Shown here: positions 34,637-47,558 of the stretch, in pieces
Layout of the letters: each line of letters starts with the position of its first letter
Numbering within the stretch: position 1 is the first letter of the stretch
Assembly: GCF_964340395.1 (NCBI RefSeq)
Contig: NC_135563.1
Location: 7,055,422 to 7,119,421 of the forward strand
Direction of reading: 5' to 3'
Length of the DNA: 64,000 nucleotides
DNA from: Glandiceps talaboti
Lineage: Eukaryota; Hemichordata; Enteropneusta; Spengelidae
Made by a program: the position numbers and the translations under genes
The notes under the pieces: model-generated
Told to the model about the DNA's origin: nothing
Databases searched by the model: none
What the model saw: the letters and a program-made list of their open reading frames with translations, nothing else

Positions 34637-34922
34637 TATGTATGTATGTATGTATGTATGTATGTATGTATGTATGTATGTATGTATGTGCGTATGTATG
34701 TATGTATGTATGTATGTATGTATGTGTATGTGTGTATGTATGTATGTATGTATGTATGTATGTATGTATGTATGTATGCATGCATGCATGTATGTATGTA
34801 TGTATGTATGTAATAACTATGTATGTATGTATGTATGTATGTATGTATGTATGTGTGTGTGTGTGTGTGCATGCATGCATGTATGTATGTATGTATGTAT
34901 GTATGTATGTATGTATGTATGT
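34637..34922. repeat. (TATG)n microsatellite in unit A'
   Basis: Homolog of 30902-31326, with its own pattern of GTGT and GCAT interruptions. Confidence 0.95.
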
Positions 34923-36449
34923 CAACAGTGTTTATTCTAGATTGTATTGAAAATATTATGTTTTGAACAAGAATGTCGGTCCATTCAGCGACTCCAGGAT
35001 CCAGCTTTGAGATCATGGAGATCGCGTACTTTGAAATCTACTTCCGTTTTGGTCATTATATATTCACGAAACTTCTAATACACATGATACAAGGTCACGC
35101 ATGCTAATAGTCATTGTCCTATGAGGAAGGGTAAGATCTGTGCATTCCATCCTATGATTGGCTATGCCACTCTCTATCGGTACCTATGATTTGTCGACAG
35201 CTTTAATGATATTCAGTTAAAATTCGTCCTCCTTGTCATTTGCAGTCGGATATATCGAAGTGAAAGCAAGGAACTACGATTCAAGATTGTTTTTACTAGA
35301 TTTCAAGGTTTATGTCTGTTTTGTGTTGACGTTGTATCTTTGAATGAACACTACATGAATAGTATAACGTTACATTTTGCAATGTGCATTACATAATATA
35401 TGTGTGGCTTCCCCATATGCGATTACATTGCCGTTGGTGATATAGTGTTACGATCCAAAATATCGTAGTTCGGAATTATGTGAATACATTCTACATTTTG
35501 GCATTGTGAACCAAAGGTCACAGAACAGACTTGCGATTACGACATTGGGCAAACAAGATGTTAGCTGAAGATCATTTGATTTACAAAAGGAGTGGTGTCA
35601 GCAGTTTCTATTTTAAGTTGTTTTTTTTTAAATGTATACTCCATTGTATTGGAAAGATATATAAAGTAAGAATTAAAACATCCAGATTTCATTCAGGTAG
35701 GTGATTCTGGCAATCCGATATCACTTCTCAGTCGTGGCTAATTCCCAACTCTGGGCCAAGTCGATCCCGTTACGAGAGTATGAGAGTGTGGGTGCTAGAG
35801 TGCAGTGATAGAATCATTGGAAACTCATACCGTCCAACTCTAAGCCTTGTAACAATAGCATGCATGTTTGATAATGAAGCCATAGTTTATCATTAGGTTT
35901 TAAAAAACGTCACTGCTAAACAATCAATGTTTGGGTTTTTACTTTGTGACCACATAAACATGTAAAACATAATTCCGTGCACCAGGTTGCTATTTTTAAA
36001 GTCAGGATTGATTTCGAAATCTTCCTAAACTTTCAAGATTTATTTAACAGAAAGACACATTTATAACAAGGGGTGGGACGGGTCCTGATGACCTTACACT
36101 TAGGCAGATGAGACATGTGAGTAATACTTAGTAATAGTGTTTTTCTCATGAAGTCACGTGATACATAATAGATTGTTAATTGAGGTGAGTTTAGACATTG
36201 AAAAAATAGATACATGCTATATGATCACATGAGGTGTAATAGGGTTAATTTTAATGCTACACTCTTCAAATCATAAAGCTACTAATATGTACTTAAAACT
36301 ATGAATAAACAACGGTAATACAATATTTATTCACTTTATTTATTTACTGTTTTTGATAATGGCCCCCAAATACAAAGAAATTCCCCCTTATTTTTCATGG
36401 AAGGGCCCAAGTGCCCCCTAATCATGACATCCTAGAATGAACACTGCTG

Positions 36450-36532
36450 TATGTATGTATGTATGTATGTATGTATGTATGTATGTGTGTGTGTGTGTGT
36501 GTGTGCGTGTGTGCGTGCGTGCGTGCGTGCGT
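36450..36532. repeat. (TATG)n(TG)n(CG-TG) microsatellite in A'
   Basis: Homolog of 32594-32683. Confidence 0.95.
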
Positions 36533-38154
36533 GTCAGTGCATGGACGGATATATAGCTGTAAGTCTATTTTATACAGTAAAGATGAACTACATTTTACAT
36601 GATATACACCACCATTTTCTTCCCAATGCAGGTCTCCTTTTATAGATAATATCAATTAACTGTTATCAACTAATTCGCAAGCGTATACATTAGAAGTTTA
36701 TTGCCCAGTCATTGCATATATTGCTGTATATTAACATCCATTGATTGATTTGTGGTATTCGGTTCACAATGAACTACTTTCCTTCCAAACACTAATACGT
36801 AGATTTTGTGATCTGGGAGTGTGACAAAGTGTATAACATTGAATTCGTCATTCCGGCATATAGGGACACTTATTATTGCCTAGATTATTGATTTCCTAAT
36901 TATACCTCGCGAATCGTGCTACTGCAAATGTTTCAATGTACGCTCCAGGCATTCAAGAAGTTCACTAAATGGTGGCCTGAACCAGAAGTCGATATGTAGT
37001 AACTCCTCTGTATGCCATCGTGTCGTATTCAAACTATCGGCCATCGACCCCTTTCTTAGCCAATCAGCAGACTGCTATCGATGGATGTCACCAGGTTTCA
37101 TGTAATGTGTATTTGCACACAGAGGAGTTTGTACCAGATAACAATATATGAAAACTATAGTATTTTCAAAGTTAATATAGTACTATTTAGGGCCATTTTG
37201 GCAGTGAATGATTTGTCTAACGTCTATGCTTGTCTGGATATTTTGATTGAAGGTAAATAGTCCAAAATCGTGAATATTTTACGGGATATTTTGCTGTATA
37301 TGTCCTTCCTTGCGTTCTTTCCATACAGGTATGGTTCAAGTCAAAACGTTGTCGTATGTACCCTGTAGACAAGGAAAACAAAAATTTAAGAAATACTATG
37401 CGTCCCTAAGCTAAGATACCCGGTAGCAATTGTAGGTAGCCTTATTACAGTTCACTGTTGTATACTTGAAGTATACTGGAAGACGTCCACGTAATCTTTA
37501 ATTCCTTCCATAATGATATATATTATAGATTTTGCTGACTGTCTGTGGACACGTGTACGATTTCTGAGAGAAACTACATTTTAACGAAACGTGGAACATA
37601 AGAATCATTTGCATAAGCATTGATGTTTGTGTCTTCAGAATGAAAATTTCAATTTTCATATTAATTCGGAGGTACCCTGATGATAAGGAAGCATTCGTCG
37701 TTTATAAATGTTGATGATTTACCCTTTTTGTGTAATTAATGACATTTATCAACTAATGGATATATTACGAATGGTACCTCAGAATTGTGTGTCTAAAGTA
37801 GAGAGTGTAGTGATGACATCATGCCACCTTAGAAATTCCATATTCTATTTCGTAGAGGGCGAACTATGTAGAATTGTTCAAAGTGGTATTTCCAGGTTCG
37901 ATCCTAAGCATATATCTATGCAGCTAAGGTATAAGCATCTTCACTTTTATTCCCCTTTAAAGTGTGTTTGATAAAATATACCAATCAGAAATAAACAATT
38001 TGACATATGGTTTCACCAATTAGCTTTTTCTTCATGAGGTGAGAAAATACATTAAAAATAACAAAATGAGGTATCGCGATAATAACAATGCCTTCCCTAT
38101 TTCTGTTAATTGATAAATGATGTGAGCAATGCATGGTAACGGCAAGAGAAACAT

Positions 38155-38284
38155 CAAATGTATGTATGTACGTACGTACGTACGTACATACGTACGTACG
38201 TATGTATGTATGTATGTATGTATGTATGTATGTATGTATGTGTATGTATGTATGTATGTATGTATGTATGTATGTATGTATGTA
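38155..38284. repeat. (TATG)n/(TACG)n microsatellite
   Basis: Starts with TACG units and passes to TATG. It directly abuts the 5' break of the Penelope-like fragment. Confidence 0.95.
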
Positions 38285-38297
38285 CATTCATATTTGC

Positions 38298-38800
38298 AGT
38301 ATGGTTCATCACATCCTAATAAGTGTAAAGATTCCATTCCCTATTCACAATTACTTCGTTTACGTCGTATTTGTAGTAGTGATTTGGATTTCAGGGAAAG
38401 GTCTGCTGAATTTTGAACGTACTTCCACCGACATGGTTATCCAGTGTCAGTTACCAATGTGGCTTTACAGAAGGTGTCATCTTTGTCAAGGGAAGCTTGT
38501 ATCAATTCACATGATCAGAAGAGTAATAACGTATTAACGAACGTCCCATATTGGCTCTAACATACCATCCCTTTTCCACCAGAGGTAAGAACATAATATA
38601 CAAGTATTTTAATATCTTGCGTTCTAATAGGGTAACCAATTCATTATTTTCTGAAGCACCTTTAACAGCTTGGCTCCGTGATACCAATCTTATTGATAAG
38701 GTGGTCCATACACAACAACATGGATTGGAAGTTAATGCTGCAGCTGGTTCATTTCCATTCGATCGTACTTGATATGGTACATGTCGTTTGATTGTTAATA
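38298..38800 (+). pseudogene. Penelope-like element RT C-terminal fragment, copy B
   Basis: The plus strand encodes HPNKCKDSIPYSQLLRLRRI, then CSSDLDFRERSAEF, a TGA, FHRHGYPVSV and later LALTYHPFSTRGK, NILRS, SEAPLTAWLRDTNLIDKVVH and GSFPFDRT. The order SIPYSQ-LRLRRICS, F-RGYP, L-TYHP, AWRRD-NL, LVH and FPC-R-C-TC is characteristic of Penelope-like retroelements, between the RT core and the linker. The last motif is damaged: the first Cys is Phe, and a TGA sits where the second Cys is expected before YGTC. At least two frame changes are present. The catalytic core is missing, replaced on the left by the microsatellite. It is a dead fragment. Confidence 0.75.
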
Positions 38801-40783
38801 CTAATCAAGTTTTGGCCCTAAGAACAGCGTGGCTGTTACGAGTAGATTTACTTGTATCAGTACTAACGTAGTGTATTGCATTACATGCCATGTGGGGTTT
38901 TTAGCCCCCGCCGGACGTAGTCCGGGAACTATGCACGTCATATGCACGTCAATTTGCTTTGGGTTATGATGCAATTTGAAAAAGATTTGTTATGTGAAAT
39001 TTCATTACAACCGAAGTGTTGGGGGTTTCTGAATTTCAATCTGAAAACTAGTCCAGATCTTCTAGTAAAGCCTACTAGAACTGAAACATGACTTGTAGTA
39101 TTCATCAGATGGCGTTTAAATCTCTGTGGACAAGGCTGTTTTGTGTTCATTTCTGCATCTATAAAAGGTAAGAATGGTTATTTGTATCAAACATTTCATC
39201 TCTGGCTGACATATTCCACATCAAATATTTGATGCTGTGTCAATCTTAATTGTTTATGTGTGGTGTACTTGTATGTAAACAAGCTTGATGAGTTTCTTAA
39301 TGGGCTTTAATCACCCAATATTACAGGGGAATAGTATTCTCAATAAAATTTAGTAAAAATATTCATGACTACTTCACTGAAGTAGGTTTTTTTGTTTTTT
39401 ATACTACCTTATCTGATAAAGTCAACTGGCTGCCATTTCATTGAGAAAAAATCATCGTAATATACACATCTACAAGTGTCACCCGTAATCCCGTAAAATC
39501 TGGAATATAAAGATGAGATACATTCGAATATGGTCTGAATCCAAATCTGAAAATGGCGCACGATCTCGAAAGGTATCCAAATCGAGGCTGATGATACTTT
39601 GCGTTATGCTAATTCTATGGCCGCCATGATCCCTGTGTGTCGGCTGTTCGACATTACGTCGAAAGGTTTAAGCCTCATTTTCTGTGCAAGAACAGATAAC
39701 ACAGGTTGAATATATTTTTTCGAGTGTTCGACTGCGACGTACATGTATAAAACCGAGTTTGTGTTATGCATTTTCCTATGTAGAAAGCTAATGCCATGAT
39801 GAAACGGCAATGTATATGCACAGTGGTCAATTGTCAAGAACCAAACCAAAATCTCTGTAGTTATTTGTTTTCGCTAAAATCATATGAAACGGCAGCCCTT
39901 TTATTTATTACTTGAACGCAAATTTATATGGACCATGTCATGATCACAGGCTGCATTTTCAATGAGGTCGTAAGTTTATACTCGAATTTTGGAGAGAAAT
40001 GATAGTTCTTCAGAATCGCCGTGCTTCACATTATGCAATAAGCGGAAATCAAAAACCCGAAATCTCTGTATTTGCTTTCGCTACAAATAAATGAAACGGC
40101 CGAAAAAAAGTATTCCAATTGTTGCATTTCTTGAAAAGTAGCTGTCAAACAGAACACATGTCATGGAGAATAGGCTTTCTTATACTTGCAATACTTGTAA
40201 AAATACTGACTCAATTTACTTATAAGACATGTAGCAAAGGAAGTGCTGTATTTAGTGTGTAAACATTACTGTTCCATTAATTCATACCTCTACATGAAAT
40301 GCCTCATTTGCATAATATTACATAACCATGTCTATAAACTTCATACATTTTATTGAGTCATGTTCTTATTAGATACTTCTTTTTCACAAAAATTCACATC
40401 TTTTTAGTGATATGCAAGGTACATCATTGTCATTGTTACATATGTTTTCTAATGTTATAAACATGTAAGAATAAATGTTCTGAAACCCCTTGTCACCATT
40501 CTACAAATTACAGACGTACTCATATATCTTATGGGGAGATTCTCTTCAGATGGCTTTACTACATCTACTGCATATAGACCTACATTTGAGATCTTGTTGG
40601 TAAATCCAGATGTCTCATGCACTTGAAAAAACAGCAGAGCTCTATTGACCAAACAGTCATATTATTTAACTGAAAGCACGCTGCTCTTATTAGGGGTGTT
40701 TTTGCCCTTCCAGCATGACCAACAAGTGATATAACTACTTACAATAATCACAGGCAGAAATGCTCTTTGAACAGAATTATATA

Positions 40784-40817
40784 TTTATCTATTTATTTAT
40801 TTATTTATTTATTTATT
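40784..40817. repeat. (TTTA)n microsatellite
   Basis: Short TTTA array, longer in the duplicate (about 50456-50490). Confidence 0.9.
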
Positions 40818-41235
40818 TTTGTTGTATTTTATAGTTTATTCCGAGACAAATAAGTACATTGCAATTATAATTATTCATATTGATATAAATTTAGAATCAT
40901 ACAGAAGTGGTGTTAATCGGGAAAAGCGGATGGAAATAGTAGTTTTACTACTTATTGTGTCAGCTCCCTTATAGCATATGACACTCGGGAATAATATTAC
41001 CGTTTGAATCTGGAAAGTCTAAACATGATACATGGAAATACATACAACTACAAAATCAGAAAAAGGGAATTTTATTGTCACAATGTTCAATATATTGAGT
41101 ATCAATAGATGGGCTTGGGGATTACTAGCCCAAGGGCTACTCAATCGGAAATGCATTTGCTAACCTTTAAAATACAAGAAACTAGATACTCTATGGATGA
41201 GCTTTGACGTTTCAATTGCGTTTTAGTGCTCTTAC

Positions 41236-42563
41236 TACACTCTTTATCATGAAAGCTTAGCATTTGGTTGTTTGAGACACACACAATCCTGGTCATAAGA
41301 GCTTAGCATTTGCCGTTTTGTGCAACAATTTACTCTAAAAAAGGCCACATCAAAAGATGCGTCAGTTTGAGTCGACAAAACAAACAGTCAAGGCGAAACC
41401 ACACCAACTTACGTCTATATCGACTGTGGTTGACGCAACCCTTGACGTCTTCTATTTTACAAGTTGCTCTAAAACAGAACACATCAAACGGCCGTCAATT
41501 AAATTGACAGTACAGGCAGTCTTCACGATGGGTGTTTTCAGTGATCAACACCCCGTACAATTCTGATTCTCCGATGCCCCAGCTGTGGCAGTCCCTGGAT
41601 CATGGATGGGTGTGTACCCATGCTTGTTAACGAAATTTCATATGTACCCCTTTTCCAGTAATATTTCAATGAAAAAGAGCCCCCCCCCCTTTTTTTTAGT
41701 GAATCTGGGAGAAAATCACTGCAAAAATCCCCTTCTTTCCGAAATCTTCTTCTTCTTCTTCTTCTTCTTCTTCTTCTGATTCTTCTGATGAGAGAGAGAG
41801 AGAGGGGGGGGAGGGAGTAGAAAAGGGGCATCCTACCCATATTCTCTGAGGGTGATCTGAAAAAGTACCCTCTTTTTACGATTCCACGGACGTAGATGGC
41901 CGACGAGATGCGAAACATCCATTGGACCGCTACCAAGAAAACAGGTGGTATTGCGATTCTGAAGGGTGACTATCACGGTTGTCCTGCTTGCAGACGGTGC
42001 ATGCGTTTCGCTCAAGGAAGGCACGACTTACTCCGTATGCAAGCAGGACTACTATCACGGCAGAGTACCATCTAATTTGGATGAAGAATCATTGAAGTTT
42101 GAACGTATCATACACCAGTTTTTAAAATTTGATGTAGACACTGGACGTACGTACTGTACGAAGACACAACAGAAATATCAGTGAAACGCGGGATGGTCAC
42201 CGAAAACACTGTTGCGTAGACGTCTACTGACTGCTCGAGTGCTCTCTTCCACATTGAAAGCGGCATCTTGTGATATTCATAAATGCTTAGCATTTGAGAG
42301 TTAATGTCAACAATTTACTCTGTTCAACAGACCAAAGGTTTATGTGTCTTAGACACCACATGAAATTGTAAAAGTGTGTAAAGCAGGATGCTTTGAAGAC
42401 ATCGCCTCCGACTAACTCATCTTTTGATGTGTTCTGTTTTAGCGTAAATTGTAGCATAAAACGTCAAATGCTTAGCTCTTATGACCAGGATTCAGTGTGT
42501 CTCAAACAAGGATTGTGTGTGTCTCAAACACCCAAATGCTAAGCTTTTATGACAAAGAATGTA
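41236..42563. mobile_element. Foldback element with TIRs of about 100 bp, copy B
   Basis: The left end reads tacactctttatcatgaaag, then cttagcatttgg, cctggtcataagagcttagc and caacaatttactct. The right end is the inverted equivalent, finishing gacaaagaatgta at 42563. The short relative at 19000-19314 has similar arms back-to-back without the core. The core of about 0.75 kb (41520-42270) has a (CTT)n tract and DNA found only in this element here; no transposase is recognised. It has no typical autonomous coding capacity, so it is probably mobilised in trans. Confidence 0.7.
41745..41787. repeat. (CTT)n tract, short allele
   Basis: About 11 CTT units plus a GATTCTT block; the duplicate at 51418-51681 is about six times longer. 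Confidence 0.95.
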
Positions 42564-42593
42564 ATAGACTTGTTTCTTTGTTATCTCTTGCAG

Positions 42594-42749
42594 GTAGCTG
42601 TTAGTATCTATACTTCACAGAATGTTGGACGCTGGACTAGTTTACAAGCATATAGATATAACAATGGCACACGCCTTTCAATACAGAGAGATATACAAAA
42701 CACAGTTCTTGAGATGAGAGAACACTCCTCACTTGAGGAGATAAAGTAG
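42594..42749 (+). CDS. Possible terminal exon (hypothetical)
   Basis: A splice-acceptor-like sequence (ctttgttatctcttgcag) ends at about 42593. It is followed by about 51 open codons starting VAVSIYTSQNVGRWTSLQAY and ending SSLEEIK at a TAG (42747-42749), then AATAAA signals at 42806-42815. The same stretch is unchanged at 52514-52669. I do not recognise the peptide. No upstream exon is identifiable, and the similarity between copies may only reflect recent duplication. It could equally be chance. Confidence 0.25.
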   Translation, partial: VAVSIYTSQNVGRWTSLQAYRYNNGTRLSIQRDIQNTVLEMREHSSLEEIK

Positions 42750-43380
42750 GGTTTGGTCAAGCTCGCTACTGGCTTGAACATATGTTAACTGGAGCCACAG
42801 AACATAATAAATAAAAACAGGAATCAGAGTACAAGTGGTCAATAACATAATCGATACAAACACCAATACAGACTTCTCATATAACATGATAAAGACAGGA
42901 ATCAGAGTACAGAGTACAAGTGGTCAATATCAAAAGCAATACACGTACCAATACAAAGTTCTCGAGGCAACAGAACTCGCCTCAATTACAGACAAGATAA
43001 ACTAAGGTCATTAATTATACCAATCTAGCTACTGGCTGGAGCATAGGTCAATCACCACCTCACAAGTCTATCTGAAGATATACAACCAGACTCGGAGAGT
43101 AAATAAGTACATAAGGCAATAGAAAAGTTTACTAAGTACAGAAAGCACATTGAGAGTGACCTTTTATGATCCAACAAAACCAAAACAAGTACCAGTTACA
43201 GTGTAAGTAGAGATAGTAATCAGAGGAGATACCTGTTATAAGACTAACAGTATATCAGTCTCCAGCTCAGTGAATCCACAGAAATTGACAAATGTACATT
43301 ATTGTATATTCCAGCAAACAGAAAAGGTCATTACTATAAAGCTTTTAAACTAAGGTGGAACAGAAATTACACTACCATGA

Positions 43381-43668
43381 CTTTCATTGTGGGGCCGAGT
43401 CATCTCCGATGACTGCTTGTTTTATATAGGTTCGACTGTACGTCGTCTTAGTGATCGTTTCGTGGAACATCTCCGTCTCACCAGACAAAAGAATCGTAAC
43501 TGTCCTGTATCTGTGCATTTTATTACTAACGATCAAAATGTATCACATATGTCTATTTCAGGTATTTGTAATGTTTCTGGTAATGAGGATCGATTGAGGT
43601 TGAAAGAGGAGGAAATCATTTTTCATCACAGAACGCTGGAACCCAATGGACTGGGCGAATGTGACTAA
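43381..43668 (+). pseudogene. GIY-YIG endonuclease fragment, copy B
   Basis: The open frame after a TGA (43378-43380) reads LFYIGSTVRRLSDRFVEHLR, then CPVSVHFITNDQNV and RLRLKEEEIIFHHRTLEPNG, ending at TAA after GECD. YIG-x-T/S, the Arg of the following helix, the EH pair and the later Glu-rich E-x-IF--RTL-P-GLN block match the GIY-YIG nuclease fold as found at the C-terminus of Penelope-like elements. The N-terminal GIY strand is missing. In family terms it nicks DNA for retroelement insertion; as a fragment it is unlikely to function. It lies 4.6 kb from the RT fragment, so the two may not come from one insertion. Confidence 0.65.
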
Positions 43669-44185
43669 AATTAAACTTGCAGAGTCCAAAAATCGATGCT
43701 CTCATCCTCTGGGTCCCATCCGGGTTTGTTGTCGCAACGAAATGTCAGATGTTAATGCTAAAATTTAAATTGCCACGGTAATTGAAGAGGTGAAAGTTCA
43801 CATTATGTTAAACATGATGCTTCGCCCTGATTGTTGACCGGTGGGGAATCGAGACTGGTTTAATGCTCAATGTCAATGAAGTCAGTCCTCATTTAGATGA
43901 AAACTATGTTTCGCAATCATGCGAGATTTTCCAATCTCGCGAGATTCCATTTTAACTTAAATTGGCAAGTTGGTAAGAAAACATCAAAAATAAGCTTGTA
44001 CACTTTTCACTGAGTGTAAGACATAATTGAGTTTTGCAACAAGACAAACCAGAGATATATCTGCACATCAAAAAAAATTAAATTTTGTTAACACTTTGGT
44101 CGGTGTTGGTGTACTCTTATCTAATAACATTGATCTCGTCTCCAACACCTAAATCAAATCACACAGTATAAGATTCCTCGGAATA

Positions 44186-44191
<6 letters not shown>

Positions 44192-44258
<67 letters not shown>
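44192..44258. repeat. (GT)n microsatellite
   Basis: Uninterrupted GT tract of about 67 bp; the homolog is at 54072-54135. Confidence 0.95.
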
Positions 44259-44259
<1 letters not shown>

Positions 44260-45030
44260 CGCTCGTGCTCATATTTGTGTTCTACTTACCATTACAAGAA
44301 TAATTTGAATGCTTGACAATTTCAATATGAGGTAAAGGGTGTTGTTGTAGTTTAGCTGTTACTGTTACTCTGGAATTGAAATGTGTCTACCGTTCCGTAA
44401 AAATATCGTGTACCTACGAGTAGCCACGAATGAAACGCCAACTTAACCTCGTTTGCGCTGTAGCTCTCAGAAAATGATTGTTTATTTGACATTCTACGTC
44501 ACATTGGTGACGTGTGAAAAATACCAGAAATGTTGTCTATGTCTACATCTGAAAGAGGTTGTCGTATGTTTCTCAACAAAAGAGTGCCCTATTTTATTAA
44601 TTTTTTTTACATATTTTGCCTCTCAAAGCTCGCATCCTTTCGGATAAGATGTAAGAACAGTGTAACAGTTACTCAATATTGTTGATTTTTAACATTATTA
44701 AGATGTCAACACGTCCTCAAACATCGAAAAGAAAGGAATGTGTCAATTCTGGTGAGGCTAAACATCACTTCTTGCCTATATATACAGTCTGAGATGTATT
44801 CGCGATATACTGACTGCTGCCATTAACGTAGATATGTACTAATAAGTCTCTGAAGATGTAAAACGTTGAAATAGGCATAGTTGACAAACATTCAATGCCT
44901 ACGTTATTTTGTAAAATATTTATAACATAACGCATACACAACAAATCAGAGTTGTGTTATACAATTCATGATCATAACATCACACAACTATCACATATTT
45001 TCTACCTCTAACCATGGATACACAAATGTA

Positions 45031-46832
45031 TAAGGTGAAATTGTGATATCTTTATTAGCTCCGCTGTCAGCGAAAGCTGAAAACGTAGCTTTAGGTATAG
45101 GTTGTATAGAGTATAGAGAGTAGAGTGAATCATAGGTGTCCGTCAAACTTTTATATTTTCATTATTTTCTCCGAAAGTGACAGTCAGAATTCTTCGATAT
45201 TTCGTGTGTATGTTCCCTGGGGGGAGGCTATTCAGCTTTGTTCATGCCAAGTTGATCTGTGCCATTTTCAATTTTTTATGATTTTTTTTCATAAAATGTC
45301 ATTTTCATCATCTCCGTGAAAACTTCTTGTTAGATTGCTTTGATATCTGGTGTGTTGATGCGCAGGGGGTAGCTTACTCAGGTTTGTTAATTTCAAGTCA
45401 GCATATCTTCATTTTTATTTTTTATGATTTTTTTTTTGTAATTTGAAAAAAAAAATGAATATGTTAATGAGTATTATGACCGACGCCATATTGGAAATCA
45501 GTCGACGAGACTTTAAGTAAACTGCCACTTTTCAAAAGACACTATTGACGTCAAACAAGCAATGTAATATGTGCTATAGTCATAATTCTACGCATTGGGT
45601 GCCCAAATGCATGAAGTGACAAGCGTTTATTCGAAACAGGGTTGTAAACTTCAAATCCAAATTCTGCACCCCTTCTACATAATCAGCCAGTCCGCAACAT
45701 CCTTATTTGCATACTCTATCCTGATTCGACCAGAAGCTGAAGCTGACCTCATTTGACCGGGTGAATTTCCACAGCAAGTAACACAGGAATTGAATTGAAC
45801 CCACTAAAATCACACTTCAGACCCACTATAAAAATGTGATGTTTTCAGATAACATGTAACTTGTGATTAATTCTATATTGTCGTGCAATTTGGAGTGACA
45901 GTGAACCAGAATTAAGACAACTTGCGTAAGGAAGGCATGCCTAGGCATGCGGTTGAAGTTATGCAAGAGCAGTGTAACTGCGGACTGTGAATCAACCAAA
46001 CTTTGTTTATTGGCCGACAGTCACATGTAAAGTTAAACGACATGAACGTGTCTTGCCATTTCCAAAATGCAAATATTTGGCAAGTAAAAATAATTAAAAT
46101 AATTACAACTTTAATTTGGCTTCAGACTTTGCATTACGTTTTGGGTATCTTTCCCCGTTTTACATGTAAATTCGAAAAGGTTCTCTCTCGTCATGTCATC
46201 AGTGACCACGAGGGGCTGCTTTGATTACGAGCGAAGTGAGGCATGTTGAGGTATTTTGTTGAGAATTATAAATATTGCGAAATGTCAAGTACAAGGTTTT
46301 AATAATGGAATGATGAAAAAAATGGCCGAGTCTGCTGACAGGCGCCGGTCACAAGAAACACTGTAAATTAAAATATCAGACGACGCGATGTATGTATTAA
46401 TCGCCATCTTTCTTAGTTTCCGTACGGCGACAATCCCAGGTACCCGGATGCACGAGGGACTAACCCGGAAGCAAGTAGTTGTCAGCCATACGTTACAGTG
46501 GTAACATCGTTCGAGAATTGAGAATCGCTGCGTTCAGAGTGTCATTATTCACAGAATTGTTGTTTTCGAGTGAAAACGCGTCTTGAATTGTATAACTCTA
46601 ACAAATGAAGACATGTCAAGTTATATTTTGAAAGTTGTATCGCTAGATTGAGACGATTTTCTCACGTACTATAGTACTATCGAGGCTTTATACTTGGACT
46701 TGGACTTGGACCTTACTCCAGTTCATCGGGAAGTTTAGCCAGTCCGATAATTCTTTCTGGTTTAGTTTATAACACATTTGATCACGCAGATTTTGTTGTT
46801 GTGATGAAAAGAAAAAAAAAAGATCACTCACG
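45031..46832. other. Unique spacer between duplication copies B and B'
   Basis: 1.8 kb present once. No gene is supported. Two diverged sub-blocks (about 45120-45310 and 45330-45450) share the ordering of a ttttatgatttttttt run after tcatttt words, suggesting an old internal duplication. Confidence 0.5.
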
Positions 46833-47558
46833 TAGGTAGCCTTATTACAGTTCACTATTGTAAACTTGAAGTATACTGGAAGACGTCCACGTAATCTTTA
46901 ATTCCTTCCATAATGATATATGTTATAGATTTTGCTGACTGTCTGTGGACACGTGTACGATTTCTGAGAGAAACTACATTTTAACGAAACGTGGAACATA
47001 AGAATCATTTGCATAAGCATTGATGTTTGTGTCTTCAGAATGAAAATTTCAATTTTCATATTAATTCGGAGGTACCCTGATGATAAGGAAGCATTCGTCG
47101 TTTATAAATGTTGATGATTTACCCTTTTTGTGTAATTAATGACATTTATCACACTAATGGATATATTACGAATGGTACCTCAGAATTGTGTGTCTAAAGT
47201 AGAGAGTGTAGTGATGACATCATGCCACCTTAGAAATTCCATATTCTATTTCGTAGAGGGCGAACTATGTAGAATTGTTCAAAGTGGTATTTCCAGGTTC
47301 GATCCTAAGTATATATCTATGCAGCTAAGGTATAAGCATCTTCACTTTTATTCCCCTTTAAAGTGTGTTTGACAAAATATACCAATCAGAAATAAACAAT
47401 TTGACTTATGATTTCACCAATTAGCTTTTCCTTCATGAGGTGAGAAAATACATTAAAAATAACAAAATGAGGTATCGCGATAATAACAATGCCTTCCCTA
47501 TTTCTGTTAATTAATAAATGATGTGAGCAATGCATGGTAACGGCAAGAGAAACATCAA

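Larger units (their letters stand above)
33737..37586. repeat. Tandem duplication unit A' (second copy)
   Basis: Direct copy of 29918-33736 with high identity. It has about 245 extra bases (34981-35226) absent from A, and different microsatellite lengths (34637-34922 and 36450-36532). No gene is seen. Confidence 0.9.
37431..45030. repeat. Large direct duplication, copy B
   Basis: Repeated directly at 46833-54915. The first 150 bases are also the tail of unit A', so the duplication breakpoint lies inside the A-type sequence. It contains a Penelope-like RT remnant (38298-38800), TATG and TTTA microsatellites, a foldback element (41236-42563), a GIY-YIG fragment (43381-43668) and a (GT)n tract. 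Non-coding DNA without recognisable features fills 38800-41230, 42820-43300, 43670-44190 and 44260-45030. Confidence 0.9.

Noticed and set aside
37893-37903. ggttcgatcc resembling a tRNA B box, hinting at a SINE
   Set aside because: No A box at the right distance and no tRNA fold; one base short of the consensus.
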